Below, one piece after another: positions 6,791 to 14,364 of a stretch of DNA of 22,684 nucleotides. The DNA is taken from positions 1-22,684 of the forward strand of contig DIOT01000033.1 of assembly GCA_002426195.1 (NCBI GenBank). The letters are read 5' to 3'. Every line of letters begins with the position of its first letter. Position 1 is the stretch's first letter. The translations under genes and the position numbers were made by a program. The DNA is from Bacteroidales bacterium UBA5507 (GTDB lineage Bacteria; Bacteroidota; Bacteroidia; Bacteroidales; Lentimicrobiaceae). The notes under the pieces are model-generated. The model was given only the letters and a program-made list of their open reading frames with translations. It was not told the origin of the DNA and ran no database searches.

Positions 6791-7996
6791 TTAGGAATTT
6801 AAATTCTTCATTATAATCTCACACGACTTATCAACTGTATAATTCGCCAGCAAATGCTCATATCCTTTTTTCCCCATCTCTGAGATAAGGTTTTCGTTAT
6901 TGCAGAACTGCCTAACGTATTTATTAAACTCCTCAAGGTTACCATTTTCACACCAATACCCATAGCCATTTTCCTGAGCTAACTTGCCTACATCCGTACA
7001 TTTGTCAGTTGCAGCCAGTACCGGCATTTTATATTCCATATATGATAATAGACGTGAGGGATAATTCGGAATGGTAAATCTTGGATCAAGGAATATTAAT
7101 CCTACATCACAAGCTCTCACTAACTGGTCGTATTCCTGTTTTGGTAAACCGGGTATCAGTCTGGCATTTGTAGGGTTGTTGCCGGCAATCCATGCTTCCA
7201 CTTTTTTGTATTCGGTGCCTGAACCCACAATCATAAAGAAGGCTTTATCATTATTTTTGTTTGACTCAATAATTTTTAGCAAAAAGTCTATTCCCTGAGG
7301 TTTACCCAAGTTACCACCATATATAAACAACGTCCTGTTCTCGGGAACTTGATACTTAGATAAGCTATCTCTGCTCTTCAAATTACTATCAATCTGTAGT
7401 TCTATGCTATTAGGGCAAACTTCCACTTTCGTGGGATTAACTTCAGGATTATGGCTGATGACATACTCCACATTGGCCGGCGACATGCAACCAATGTAAT
7501 CAGAAAGCTTGTAGAGTTTCTTTTCCTTTGCCCTGAAAAATTTGTAAATGATTGAGTTTTTTGAAAACATTTCCAGGTCAACAGCATTCTGAGGAAAGAT
7601 GTCTTTCAACAACAAATAGGTAATGGCTTTGGGGTTTGCTTTCTTTAATTTTCCAATTATCTTAGTCACTGTAATTGGTGGTGTTGAATAAAGAATCAAA
7701 TCAAATTTTTCAGTACCCAAATGACGATTAATTGCCTTAATAAATTGATATTCAAGCAGAATGATGCCTAATCCTTTTTCAACAACATTGGTTTTCTGAA
7801 CATTAAGGGTTTTTACATTGAGGAGCCTGATGCCATCTTGCTCTATTAATTTTGTTGGAAGTTTAAATTTCCGTTCAACCGGATTGACAATGGTAACATT
7901 ATGTCCTTCATCCCTGAATTTACGCATCAGATCGGTGTAAATTCCTCTTTGATTAATGTCAGTTATCCTTGAAATTGTCAGGAAAATAATGTTCAT
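6791..7996 (-). CDS. wbuB: GT4 glycosyltransferase, WbuB-like (putative L-fucosamine transferase)
   Basis: The protein is 401 residues with a GT-B fold. The N-terminal domain begins MNIIFLTISRITDINQRGIYTDLMRKF, which has the look of WbuB. The nucleotide-sugar domain shows FIYGGNLGKPQGIDFLL, GLPKQEYDQLVRACDVGLIFL and IPNYPSRLLSYMEYKMPVLA, the GT4 donor-site region. WbuB is the predicted transferase for N-acetyl-L-fucosamine in E. coli O26-type clusters. Here it closes the fnlA-fnlB-fnlC-wbuC run, which strongly supports the same donor, UDP-L-FucNAc. It starts 24 bp after the cupin gene. The assignment rests on similarity by eye plus context; the acceptor is unknown. Confidence 0.8.
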   Translation of the reverse strand: MNIIFLTISRITDINQRGIYTDLMRKFRDEGHNVTIVNPVERKFKLPTKLIEQDGIRLLNVKTLNVQKTNVVEKGLGIILLEYQFIKAINRHLGTEKFDLILYSTPPITVTKIIGKLKKANPKAITYLLLKDIFPQNAVDLEMFSKNSIIYKFFRAKEKKLYKLSDYIGCMSPANVEYVISHNPEVNPTKVEVCPNSIELQIDSNLKSRDSLSKYQVPENRTLFIYGGNLGKPQGIDFLLKIIESNKNNDKAFFMIVGSGTEYKKVEAWIAGNNPTNARLIPGLPKQEYDQLVRACDVGLIFLDPRFTIPNYPSRLLSYMEYKMPVLAATDKCTDVGKLAQENGYGYWCENGNLEEFNKYVRQFCNNENLISEMGKKGYEHLLANYTVDKSCEIIMKNLNS

Positions 7997-8020
7997 AGGA
8001 CTATGCTAATTCAGGTAAAA

Positions 8021-8407
8021 TCAGAGGCTTGTATTTATTGGAATATAAGGACCGTCTTTACATTCAAAGATAACAGTACCGTTTTTAAGGACTTCCAGGG
8101 TATGCAATTGCCCTGCAGGTATATCAATGCCATAATTTCCTTCCAGAGGATCGATAACAGCAGATTCACCTAAAGAGTCAACAGAATTATAAAAGTCAAC
8201 CCTTATGCTTCCACGCAACACAATATAAGTCTCGGCAGTATTATCATGCTTATGCAAAGGAATAACCGTTCCCGGTTCAAGGGCATTGAGTAACCGCTGT
8301 GATTTTGACTCATTTGAATCATGGAAATTATGATTCATCCTCAATCTTTCAGATTCAGAAGCTTTTTCTGTCAGCTCGTTAAGCAGAGCATTGTTAATGA
8401 TTTTCAT
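8021..8407 (-). CDS. wbuC: Cupin-fold metalloprotein, WbuC family
   Basis: I chose the ATG at 8407 (128 residues), four bases after the fnlC stop, rather than an upstream TTG that would overlap fnlC by 17 bp. The cupin metal site is visible: H52, H54 and E59 in LHKHDNTAETYIVLRG, and H102 in PAGQLHTLEV. WbuC proteins occur beside FucNAc pathway genes in several capsule and O-antigen clusters, but their reaction is not established. A role in finishing or tuning the fucosamine branch is inference from context. A tail ending in FECKDGPYIP is typical of WbuC. Confidence 0.82.
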   Translation of the reverse strand: MKIINNALLNELTEKASESERLRMNHNFHDSNESKSQRLLNALEPGTVIPLHKHDNTAETYIVLRGSIRVDFYNSVDSLGESAVIDPLEGNYGIDIPAGQLHTLEVLKNGTVIFECKDGPYIPINTSL

Positions 8408-8411
8408 AGCC

Positions 8412-9629
8412 TTACTCACTCCACACAACCCTCTTAATATAATCGGTGTATGACAGAATTATCCTCACTACTTTATCGCTCACATTCGGCATTGAGTAAT
8501 CAGCTACCGGACGGAAATTGGTGACTGGGTACTGGTTACTGGTAACTTGTGATTGGTGATTTGTGACTGGCCTTGGTCCGGTGGATTGTAATTGGAGTTG
8601 TGCTAATCCCTGTAGGATTCTTTCGGGATTCATTCCAACCATCATTACGCTGGCTTCTTCCATTGCTTCGGGGCGCTCATGTGCTTCACGGATGTTTAGC
8701 GCCCTGAAGTTCATGGTAGAGGATTCTTCACTTATGGTTCCGCTGTCGGATAGTACGGCAAATGCGTTTATCTGCAATGCGTTGTAGTCGCTGAAACCGA
8801 GGGGCTTGAGGAATTGAATTAATGGGTTTATTTGTTTAATCGTTGAATCGTTTAATCGTTTATTTGTTGATTCGTTTATTTGTTCAAGTTTCCTTCTTGT
8901 CCTGGGATGCGTGGAAACAATGATAGGGTAGTTGTATTTTTCTGCTATCAGATTCAGGGATTCGATTAATCCGTTGAAGTTCTTTTCGCTGTTGATGTTT
9001 TCTTCTCTGTGTGCTGATACTACAAAGTATTTATCCTTCTCTAAGTTTAATCTCGTAAGAACATCTGATGCCTCAATCTTTGGCATATAGTGACTCAGCA
9101 CTTCAAACATCGGACTTCCAGTTTTAATGATGCGATCAGCAGGTAATCCTTCACGCAAGAGATATTCTCTGGCTATATCACTATATGTTAAGTTAATATC
9201 AGAGATATGGTCAACGATCTTCCGGTTCGTTTCTTCGGGCACACGCTGATCAAAGCACCTGTTACCGGCTTCCATATGGAAAATGGGAATGTGGCGCTTC
9301 TTTGCAGGGATTGCACAAAGGCAACTATTGGTGTCTCCTAATACCAGAAATGCATCCGGATTTTCTTTTTCAAGGATAGGATCAATATTGATGAGTATCT
9401 GTCCGATGGTTTCAGTGGCAGTCTTACCTGCTGCATTCAGGAAATAATCCGGCTTTCTGATGCCCAGGTCTTCATAGAATATTTCGTTCAGCTCATAGTC
9501 GTAGTTCTGTCCCGTATGAACGGTTATATGCTCAATAACTTCCGATTCATCCAGTTTTGTCATTACCCTTGAAAGACGAATGATTTCAGGGCGAGTACCA
9601 ACCACGGTGAGGACTTTGAGTTTTTTCAT
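8412..9629 (-). CDS. fnlC: UDP-N-acetyl-L-talosamine 2-epimerase (FnlC/WbjD/CapG), with two repeat-encoded insertions
   Basis: This is a non-hydrolysing UDP-HexNAc 2-epimerase of the WecB fold, catalysing the last step to UDP-N-acetyl-L-fucosamine. Family motifs are intact: VVGTRPEIIRLS near the N-terminus, HTGQNYD, GDTNS at 98-102, HMEAGNRCFDQRVPEETNR at 118-136, SAHREEN at 205-211, and LSDSGTISEE at 293-302. At 405 residues it exceeds the roughly 375 usual for CapG. The excess lies at residues about 249-268 (bases 8826-8885) and 348-372 (bases 8517-8587), where the DNA is degenerate tandem repeat. Both additions keep frame and avoid the catalytic motifs, so activity may persist. The stop is followed after 4 bp by wbuC. 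Confidence 0.92.
   Translation of the reverse strand: MKKLKVLTVVGTRPEIIRLSRVMTKLDESEVIEHITVHTGQNYDYELNEIFYEDLGIRKPDYFLNAAGKTATETIGQILINIDPILEKENPDAFLVLGDTNSCLCAIPAKKRHIPIFHMEAGNRCFDQRVPEETNRKIVDHISDINLTYSDIAREYLLREGLPADRIIKTGSPMFEVLSHYMPKIEASDVLTRLNLEKDKYFVVSAHREENINSEKNFNGLIESLNLIAEKYNYPIIVSTHPRTRRKLEQINESTNKRLNDSTIKQINPLIQFLKPLGFSDYNALQINAFAVLSDSGTISEESSTMNFRALNIREAHERPEAMEEASVMMVGMNPERILQGLAQLQLQSTGPRPVTNHQSQVTSNQYPVTNFRPVADYSMPNVSDKVVRIILSYTDYIKRVVWSE
8517..8570 (-). repeat. Degenerate (ACTGGT/GTGACTGG) tandem repeat inside fnlC
   Basis: On the plus strand the segment is built from variants of TGGTGACTGG, TACTGGT and TTGTGATTGG. It translates in frame as a polar, Thr/Asn/Gln-rich stretch with PVTN seen twice (residues 354-371 of FnlC). 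The same type of repeat is normally found between genes in this phylum (recalled, not checked). Confidence 0.7.
8826..8885 (-). repeat. Degenerate (TTTATTTG/TTTAATCG) tandem repeat inside fnlC
   Basis: The plus strand shows alternating GTTTAATCG, GTTGAATCG, GTTTATTTG and GTTGATTCG units. It encodes the low-complexity stretch NESTNKRLNDSTIKQIN near residues 252-268 of FnlC. A copy of TTTATTTGTTGATTCGTTT within it recurs inverted at 9857-9875, beside fnlB. Confidence 0.7.
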
Positions 9630-9636
9630 TCTTACA

Positions 9637-9655
9637 TTCGTTTATTCGTTTATTC
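9637..9655. repeat. Short tandem repeat TTCGTTTAT just upstream of fnlC
   Basis: Two abutting copies of TTCGTTTAT followed by a partial third lie 8-26 bp upstream of the fnlC ATG. They belong to the same repeat class as the 8826-8885 segment within fnlC. Confidence 0.55.
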
Positions 9656-9661
9656 TATAAT

Positions 9662-9849
9662 TTACCTCTTCAGTAATTCAATAAAGGAAATTCCTCGTTT
9701 AGTAATTCTTAACCTTTGGTCAGGATGATGCTTGTTTTCAGGAATAGTATCTTCTATTAGTTTATCTTCTGTTAACTTGGATAATATCTTATATAGCTGA
9801 CCAGAGAACGCCTGCCTTCCGGCTGTCTTATTATTTCACTGATAGTCAT
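9662..9849 (-). pseudogene. Frameshifted winged-helix regulator relic between fnlB and fnlC
   Basis: An ATG at 9849 opens MTISEIIRQ. The coherent remainder lies in another frame: GRQAFSGQLYKILSKLTEDK, then LIEDTIPENKHHPDQRLR and ITKRGISFIELLKR, ending at a TAA at 9664-9662. Joining the two requires a frame change near 9820. The combined 60-odd residues look like a small winged-helix DNA-binding domain (a recognition helix, then a basic wing with HHPDQRLRIT). I cannot name the family. It fills most of the 246-bp gap in an otherwise tightly packed pathway. A sequencing error could also explain the shift, in which case it would be a real small gene. Confidence 0.45.
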
Positions 9850-9856
9850 AGCGGTT

Positions 9857-9875
9857 AAACGAATCAACAAATAAA
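9857..9875. repeat. Inverted copy of the fnlC-internal repeat
   Basis: AAACGAATCAACAAATAAA is the exact reverse complement of a 19-base stretch in the 8826-8885 repeat inside fnlC. It ends directly at the fnlB stop codon. Confidence 0.6.
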
Positions 9876-11012
9876 TTATACTTTTTCAAAAAACGTGTCA
9901 GGATCATCAGCATTAAAGTGCTCATTAATCCAGAATATGGTATATAGATCTTCGTTTCCGGTGTTGGTGATATTGTGCGTGTACCATACCGGCATGTCAA
10001 CAAACGATGGTTGATTGCCATCAAGATCAAAAGTAAGCACTTTATCGGTTCCTATGCGCCTGAGTTCAATTCTTGCTTTTCCTTTAATTACAGCAAACCT
10101 TTCAGCTTTGCGGGTATGGAAGTGATTGCCTCTGGTAATCCCGGGGACGGTGGTGCTGAATGAAACCTGTCCCCCACTGTTGAGCTTGATGGTTTCAACA
10201 AAGCTTCCCCGATTATCTGTATTGAGTTCCAGGTTGAAAGGGAAAAATGTGGAGTGATCGATGTACCCGACAAATGTGTTAAAGAGGTTCTTTTTGAATG
10301 GGGAATCAAGTGAGGGTATCTCCCCTTTATTTAAGTACTTCTCTTTATAACCTTCAAGTAACTGAAGTATGGTTGAGACCTTTGCCTCGGCAGTTGGCTG
10401 GACTAAAACTTCCTGAATAATGGTGTAATCCATTTTTTCAGCAACCTTTTCAATGACCTCAATAAAATGTTTGACCAGTTCGCCCACATAAATTAATTTC
10501 AGTTTCCCATCCACCTGAATCTTTGGCTGTTCATTGTGAGTAAGCTGGTGACAGAAAGTGGCAATTACCGAATTGTAATAAGGATTCCCGAAAGGACCAT
10601 ATACATTTGGAATCACCAACCCAGTGAACTGTCCATTATTCTTATCAGCCCATTGCTCAAAAAGCTTTCTTCCTTCCTTTTTCGACTTCCCATATAAATT
10701 ATCTTTCTCCTCCTGCGTTGAAGAAGAGAACAGAATATGAGGCGTTGAGTTAGTTTGTTCGCAGGCACTAATGACCTGCTGCACCAGTCGGATATTCGTA
10801 TCATAAATCACCTGAGGGTCATTATGCCTGTTTAAAGCGGCCAGATGCACTATTACGTCACATTCACTGACGAACTGACTCAACAATCTGTCATCCCGAA
10901 AAAACTCATCCTTAAAAAGGACCCTTTGGTACTTATCAGGGAACAGACCGAGCGTATTATACAAATGAGTTCCAACAAAACCGGTCTGACCGGTAATTCC
11001 TATTTTAAGCAT
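9876..11012 (-). CDS. fnlB: Bifunctional reductase/cupin FnlB (WbjC/CapF)
   Basis: CapF/WbjC proteins act on the 4-keto intermediate from FnlA to give UDP-N-acetyl-6-deoxy-L-talosamine: the C-terminal cupin epimerises and the N-terminal SDR domain reduces C4. The protein is 378 residues, the usual length. The NAD(P) site is GITGQTGFVGTH near 5-16, and the SDR pair is Y107-x3-K111 in NLYGKSK. The C-terminal cupin (about 250-378) carries H297, H299, E304 and H346 as the likely metal ligands (GNHFHTRKAERFAVIKG, WYTHNITN). It follows fnlA by 18 bp. Unlike the other junctions in this run, it is separated from fnlC by 246 bp holding a gene relic and repeats. Confidence 0.93.
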   Translation of the reverse strand: MLKIGITGQTGFVGTHLYNTLGLFPDKYQRVLFKDEFFRDDRLLSQFVSECDVIVHLAALNRHNDPQVIYDTNIRLVQQVISACEQTNSTPHILFSSSTQEEKDNLYGKSKKEGRKLFEQWADKNNGQFTGLVIPNVYGPFGNPYYNSVIATFCHQLTHNEQPKIQVDGKLKLIYVGELVKHFIEVIEKVAEKMDYTIIQEVLVQPTAEAKVSTILQLLEGYKEKYLNKGEIPSLDSPFKKNLFNTFVGYIDHSTFFPFNLELNTDNRGSFVETIKLNSGGQVSFSTTVPGITRGNHFHTRKAERFAVIKGKARIELRRIGTDKVLTFDLDGNQPSFVDMPVWYTHNITNTGNEDLYTIFWINEHFNADDPDTFFEKV

Positions 11013-11030
11013 TGGCTGTTAGTAATTCGA

Positions 11031-12074
11031 TTATGCGTTCATGTTTTTTAACACTTTCAGGCTTCCCAATTTATCCCAATCGAGTTTAAGCAGCAACTTC
11101 TTCATTCCATCCACATCCAGCCTGTTGGTATTGTGGGAATGGTAATCTTCAACGCGCGATATCTTTTCTTCCCCTTCTTTAAAATACTTATCGTAGTTAA
11201 GGTCGCGGTTATCACAAGGGATCCGGTAATAATCACCCATGTCCTCTGCTTTAGCCATCTCTTCCCTTGTTACCAGCGTCTCATAGAGTTTTTCGCCGTG
11301 ACGGGTACCAATGATCCGGATTTTAGTATCCCCATCATAAAGTTCTTTGATTGCTTTAGCGAGAACATCCAGTGTAGCAGCAGGAGCTTTCTGAACGAAT
11401 AAGTCACCGTTGTTGCCATGCTGGAAAGCATAAAGAACCAAATCAACTGCATCTTCCAGCGTCATCATGAATCTGGTCATAAGCGGATCAGTGATGGTAA
11501 TTTCACCGCCATTATTAATCTGATCAATCCACAGAGGAATAACAGAACCACGACTGCCCATGACATTGCCGTAGCGTGTACAACAGATCGTTGTTTTGGC
11601 ATCAGGACCAAGGGACCTTCCTTTGGCAATAGCCACTTTCTCCATCAGCGCTTTACTCATACCCATAGCATTAATAGGATAGCAAGCTTTATCGGTGCTG
11701 AGAACAACTATATTTTTAACGCCATGCTGAACCGCTGAATCCAGCACATTCTCAGTACCAAGAATATTAGTTCTGACTGCCTGAGTGGGAAAGAATTCAC
11801 AGGAAGGCACCTGTTTAAGAGCAGCGGCATGGAATATATAATCAACACCGGCCATAGCATTATCTATACTCCTTTTATCACGCACATCACCGATATAGAA
11901 CTTAATCTTAGGACTTTGCAGCTTGTGCCGCATATCATCCTGTTTCTTTTCATCACGTGAGAAAATGCGGATTTCTTTGATATCTGTTTCGAGGAAACGA
12001 TCGAGGACGGCGTTCCCGAAAGAACCGGTGCCACCGGTGATGAGGAGGGTTTTATTGTTGAACATTAGTAGCAT
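11031..12074 (-). CDS. fnlA: UDP-GlcNAc 4,6-dehydratase/5-epimerase FnlA (WbjB/CapE)
   Basis: This enzyme carries out the first step of UDP-L-FucNAc synthesis, converting UDP-GlcNAc to 4-keto-6-deoxy sugars with C5 epimerisation. It is a soluble, short member of the FlaA1/CapD SDR group with no membrane domain. Motifs are LITGGTGSFG (11-20), FHAAALKQVP (81-90), STDKACYPINAMGMSK with the inverting-type Met137-x3-Lys141 in place of Tyr-x3-Lys, and RYGNVMGSRGSV. The listed start gives 347 residues; a second ATG at 12065 is equally plausible and starts right at the core fold. It lies 3 bp after the upstream glycosyltransferase stop. The order fnlA-fnlB-fnlC confirms the pathway. Confidence 0.94.
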   Translation of the reverse strand: MLLMFNNKTLLITGGTGSFGNAVLDRFLETDIKEIRIFSRDEKKQDDMRHKLQSPKIKFYIGDVRDKRSIDNAMAGVDYIFHAAALKQVPSCEFFPTQAVRTNILGTENVLDSAVQHGVKNIVVLSTDKACYPINAMGMSKALMEKVAIAKGRSLGPDAKTTICCTRYGNVMGSRGSVIPLWIDQINNGGEITITDPLMTRFMMTLEDAVDLVLYAFQHGNNGDLFVQKAPAATLDVLAKAIKELYDGDTKIRIIGTRHGEKLYETLVTREEMAKAEDMGDYYRIPCDNRDLNYDKYFKEGEEKISRVEDYHSHNTNRLDVDGMKKLLLKLDWDKLGSLKVLKNMNA

Positions 12075-12077
12075 TTT

Positions 12078-13124
12078 TTAAGCATGAAAAAAACTTGCAA
12101 TTGCTTTAAGTGTATCACTATTTTCTTTTTTAACTAGTTCCAAAAACTTCATTCTACCAAAATTATATTTTGATAAATCAAAATTAGAATGGTAATCGAT
12201 AATTTGTCTACAAATATCATCATCCAAATCCAATATAAGACCAAGACTATATTCTTTACACACCGAAGCTTGAAATGTATCTTTTGTAACTAACATAGGG
12301 ATTCCGTATATTACCGATAGATAAAATCTGTTTGTCATTAATGTTTTACCATTAATGTCTTCAGATGTAAGATTATTAACCAGATTGGCACCTTTTAAGA
12401 GATTAGCTTCATCAGACTTCTCATATAAGCCTGTAAAAGACACATTTTGTATATTGTTTAACGCAGCAAATTCTTTTAACTGACCTGATGATTGTCCTTG
12501 CCCGTGAAAACTTAGTCGGAATAAGACATTATTAGCACAAGCCTTTATTAATTTGATGTGAATTGGAAAATCTCTTATTGAACCAATTGCCTTAATAACA
12601 ACTTGTTTTTTTTCAGCTTGATGTTGTATCTGAAATTTATTATGGATATGATCTGGTATATTATGGCTAATAAGAATGTTTTTACTTATTGGCAACCATT
12701 TTAAAAACCCTTTTGAAGATGTTACTATGAGACAAGATTTTTTAAGTACTCTAATAAATAGTAATTTGAATATTTTAAGTGTTATTGAATAGTCCCTAAT
12801 ATCAATAATATAATTTTTTTTCCTAATTATTGGATATGCTAATATTGAGGGCGCAATCGTGAACATTACTATTTTATCATACTCTTTAAGGTTCTTCTTT
12901 AAAAAATGATAATACTTAAGGTATTGTATAAATCTCTTAAAATAATTGTCACTGTCTGATACATTATAGTCAAAAGCAATAACATCTGGTTCATTAACAT
13001 TAGACCTATTCCAAGTGAAAATGTCATAATTTAGGCCTTCAACCTCCAAGAGTTTAATATAATGTAATGCATAAGGGGCTTTATATAAGTTACTAGCCAA
13101 AACAATTGCAATTTTCTCTTTCAT
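12078..13124 (-). CDS. Glycosyltransferase, GT-B fold (GT4-like)
   Basis: The protein is 348 residues and markedly Lys/Ile/Asn-rich, in line with the AT-rich DNA of this block. The N-terminus IAIVLASNLYKAPYALHYIKLLE and the acceptor half, which contains FTIAPSILAYP and IIDIRDYS, fit a GT-B enzyme. The donor half has FHGQGQSSGQLKEF and NVSFTGLYEKSDEANLLKGA. The Glu-x7-Glu motif of classical GT4 enzymes is not seen; the equivalent region reads LMTNRFYLSVIYGIPMLV. It is probably a cytoplasmic or membrane-edge enzyme that adds one sugar of the repeat unit. Donor and acceptor cannot be predicted. Confidence 0.75.
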   Translation of the reverse strand: MKEKIAIVLASNLYKAPYALHYIKLLEVEGLNYDIFTWNRSNVNEPDVIAFDYNVSDSDNYFKRFIQYLKYYHFLKKNLKEYDKIVMFTIAPSILAYPIIRKKNYIIDIRDYSITLKIFKLLFIRVLKKSCLIVTSSKGFLKWLPISKNILISHNIPDHIHNKFQIQHQAEKKQVVIKAIGSIRDFPIHIKLIKACANNVLFRLSFHGQGQSSGQLKEFAALNNIQNVSFTGLYEKSDEANLLKGANLVNNLTSEDINGKTLMTNRFYLSVIYGIPMLVTKDTFQASVCKEYSLGLILDLDDDICRQIIDYHSNFDLSKYNFGRMKFLELVKKENSDTLKAIASFFHA

Positions 13125-13147
13125 CTCTAAGTTAACTTTTAGAGTTG

Positions 13148-14356
13148 TTATAATTTACTGAGAAAGTTAATAATCCTATTTGCTTGTTTAATGTTATTTT
13201 TTTCATTCAAGACGAATAGTTTAGCTTTATTGCCAAAGCAGTTTAATTCAGTTTTTTCGATAGCTAGAATATCTTTTAGAGTATGTGCCATACCTGTGAT
13301 TGACTCATCCGCGAAATGATAGACGTACGGATAGTATTCAGATGGCATACCTGGAAGCAAAGTTGTTAAGAGAGGAGTTCCTGATACCATATATTCCATA
13401 TTTTTGGAAGGGAAGGAATATTTTGTAAATTCTTCATTTGTTGGACGGGGATTAACTAACAATGTTGCTTCTAACTCCATTCGAACGACTTCATCATTAT
13501 GAACTACACCTTTGTAAATTATGCGATTGTCTAATAGCATATAAGAATCCATATCCTTTTCCATTTCTCCAGAACCGAATATAACTAGTCGCAGTGTTTC
13601 GTCATCCAATAGCATAAATGCATCTATAAGTTTTTTGACTCCATATTTTTCATAGATACCACCAGCATAAAGTATAATGCGTTCTGTTGCTTTAATTCTT
13701 AATGAATTGACCGAACTAGCCATATTGATATCTACTAGTCCTTCCATGACTATATGGGGCCTTTTTCGTGGATTGACAACTTCATTCATTTGCTCAGTTA
13801 ACAATATATATCCATCAAAAACTGAAATAAATTGCGAGATCAGATTAGTACAAATAGTAATTCTCTTGCTTGAACTAGAAACCATTAAACTTGGTAAATC
13901 GGTAACCAAGGCGATTACTTTTGAATTACTTAATTTACACGCCAATACTGCAGATACTGTAATTGAAAGATTAAGAACGTCACAAATTACTACATTCTTA
14001 TTTCTATTTCGAAAGAGATTTGTTGCAAAAATTTTAATGAATGTATAGATTGCAACGATTAAGTTTTTAAGAACAGGAAGATTAACTATTGGAATATAGT
14101 TGAATTGAATATCCTTCACTATCTCCGATTTAAGATTCCAAACTAGCCTATCATTACTTGAAGGAATAATCGGTAAAGAACTTAGTGTTTTCACCTGGAT
14201 ATCTTTGTGTGAACTTAATCCTTCCAATATTAACCGATGAAATTTTTGCACAGCTAGACCAGGCTTCACAATAGAAGAGTCAAAAATATTTTTCAAGACT
14301 CGTTGCGAACAGACAGTGCTAACATACTGAATATGAATTTTTGAATCGATCTTCAT
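13148..14356 (-). CDS. Glycosyltransferase, GT4 family
   Basis: The protein is 402 residues. The N-terminal half is a Rossmann-like acceptor domain with a hydrophobic stretch (LKNLIVAIYTFIKIFATNLF) that may dock on the membrane. The donor half has RIILYAGGIYEKYGVKKLI, LVIFGSGEMEKDM and NPRPTNEEFTKYSFPSKNMEY, followed by SGTPLLTTLLPGMP, the pattern of GT4 enzymes with a Ser/Lys loop in place of the canonical E-x7-E. It sits between the polymerase gene and another transferase, 8 bp after the polymerase stop. The sugar specificity is unknown. Confidence 0.82.
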   Translation of the reverse strand: MKIDSKIHIQYVSTVCSQRVLKNIFDSSIVKPGLAVQKFHRLILEGLSSHKDIQVKTLSSLPIIPSSNDRLVWNLKSEIVKDIQFNYIPIVNLPVLKNLIVAIYTFIKIFATNLFRNRNKNVVICDVLNLSITVSAVLACKLSNSKVIALVTDLPSLMVSSSSKRITICTNLISQFISVFDGYILLTEQMNEVVNPRKRPHIVMEGLVDINMASSVNSLRIKATERIILYAGGIYEKYGVKKLIDAFMLLDDETLRLVIFGSGEMEKDMDSYMLLDNRIIYKGVVHNDEVVRMELEATLLVNPRPTNEEFTKYSFPSKNMEYMVSGTPLLTTLLPGMPSEYYPYVYHFADESITGMAHTLKDILAIEKTELNCFGNKAKLFVLNEKNNIKQANRIINFLSKL

Positions 14357-14364
14357 CTTTTATA

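Noticed and set aside
8408..8428. TTG start for the WbuC-like cupin
   Set aside because: It would overlap fnlC by 17 bp and add residues not typical of WbuC. The ATG at 8407 starts with the usual MKIIN segment.
11418..11738. 106-codon plus-strand frame
   Set aside because: It is antisense to fnlA, which has all family motifs, and shows no protein-like features.
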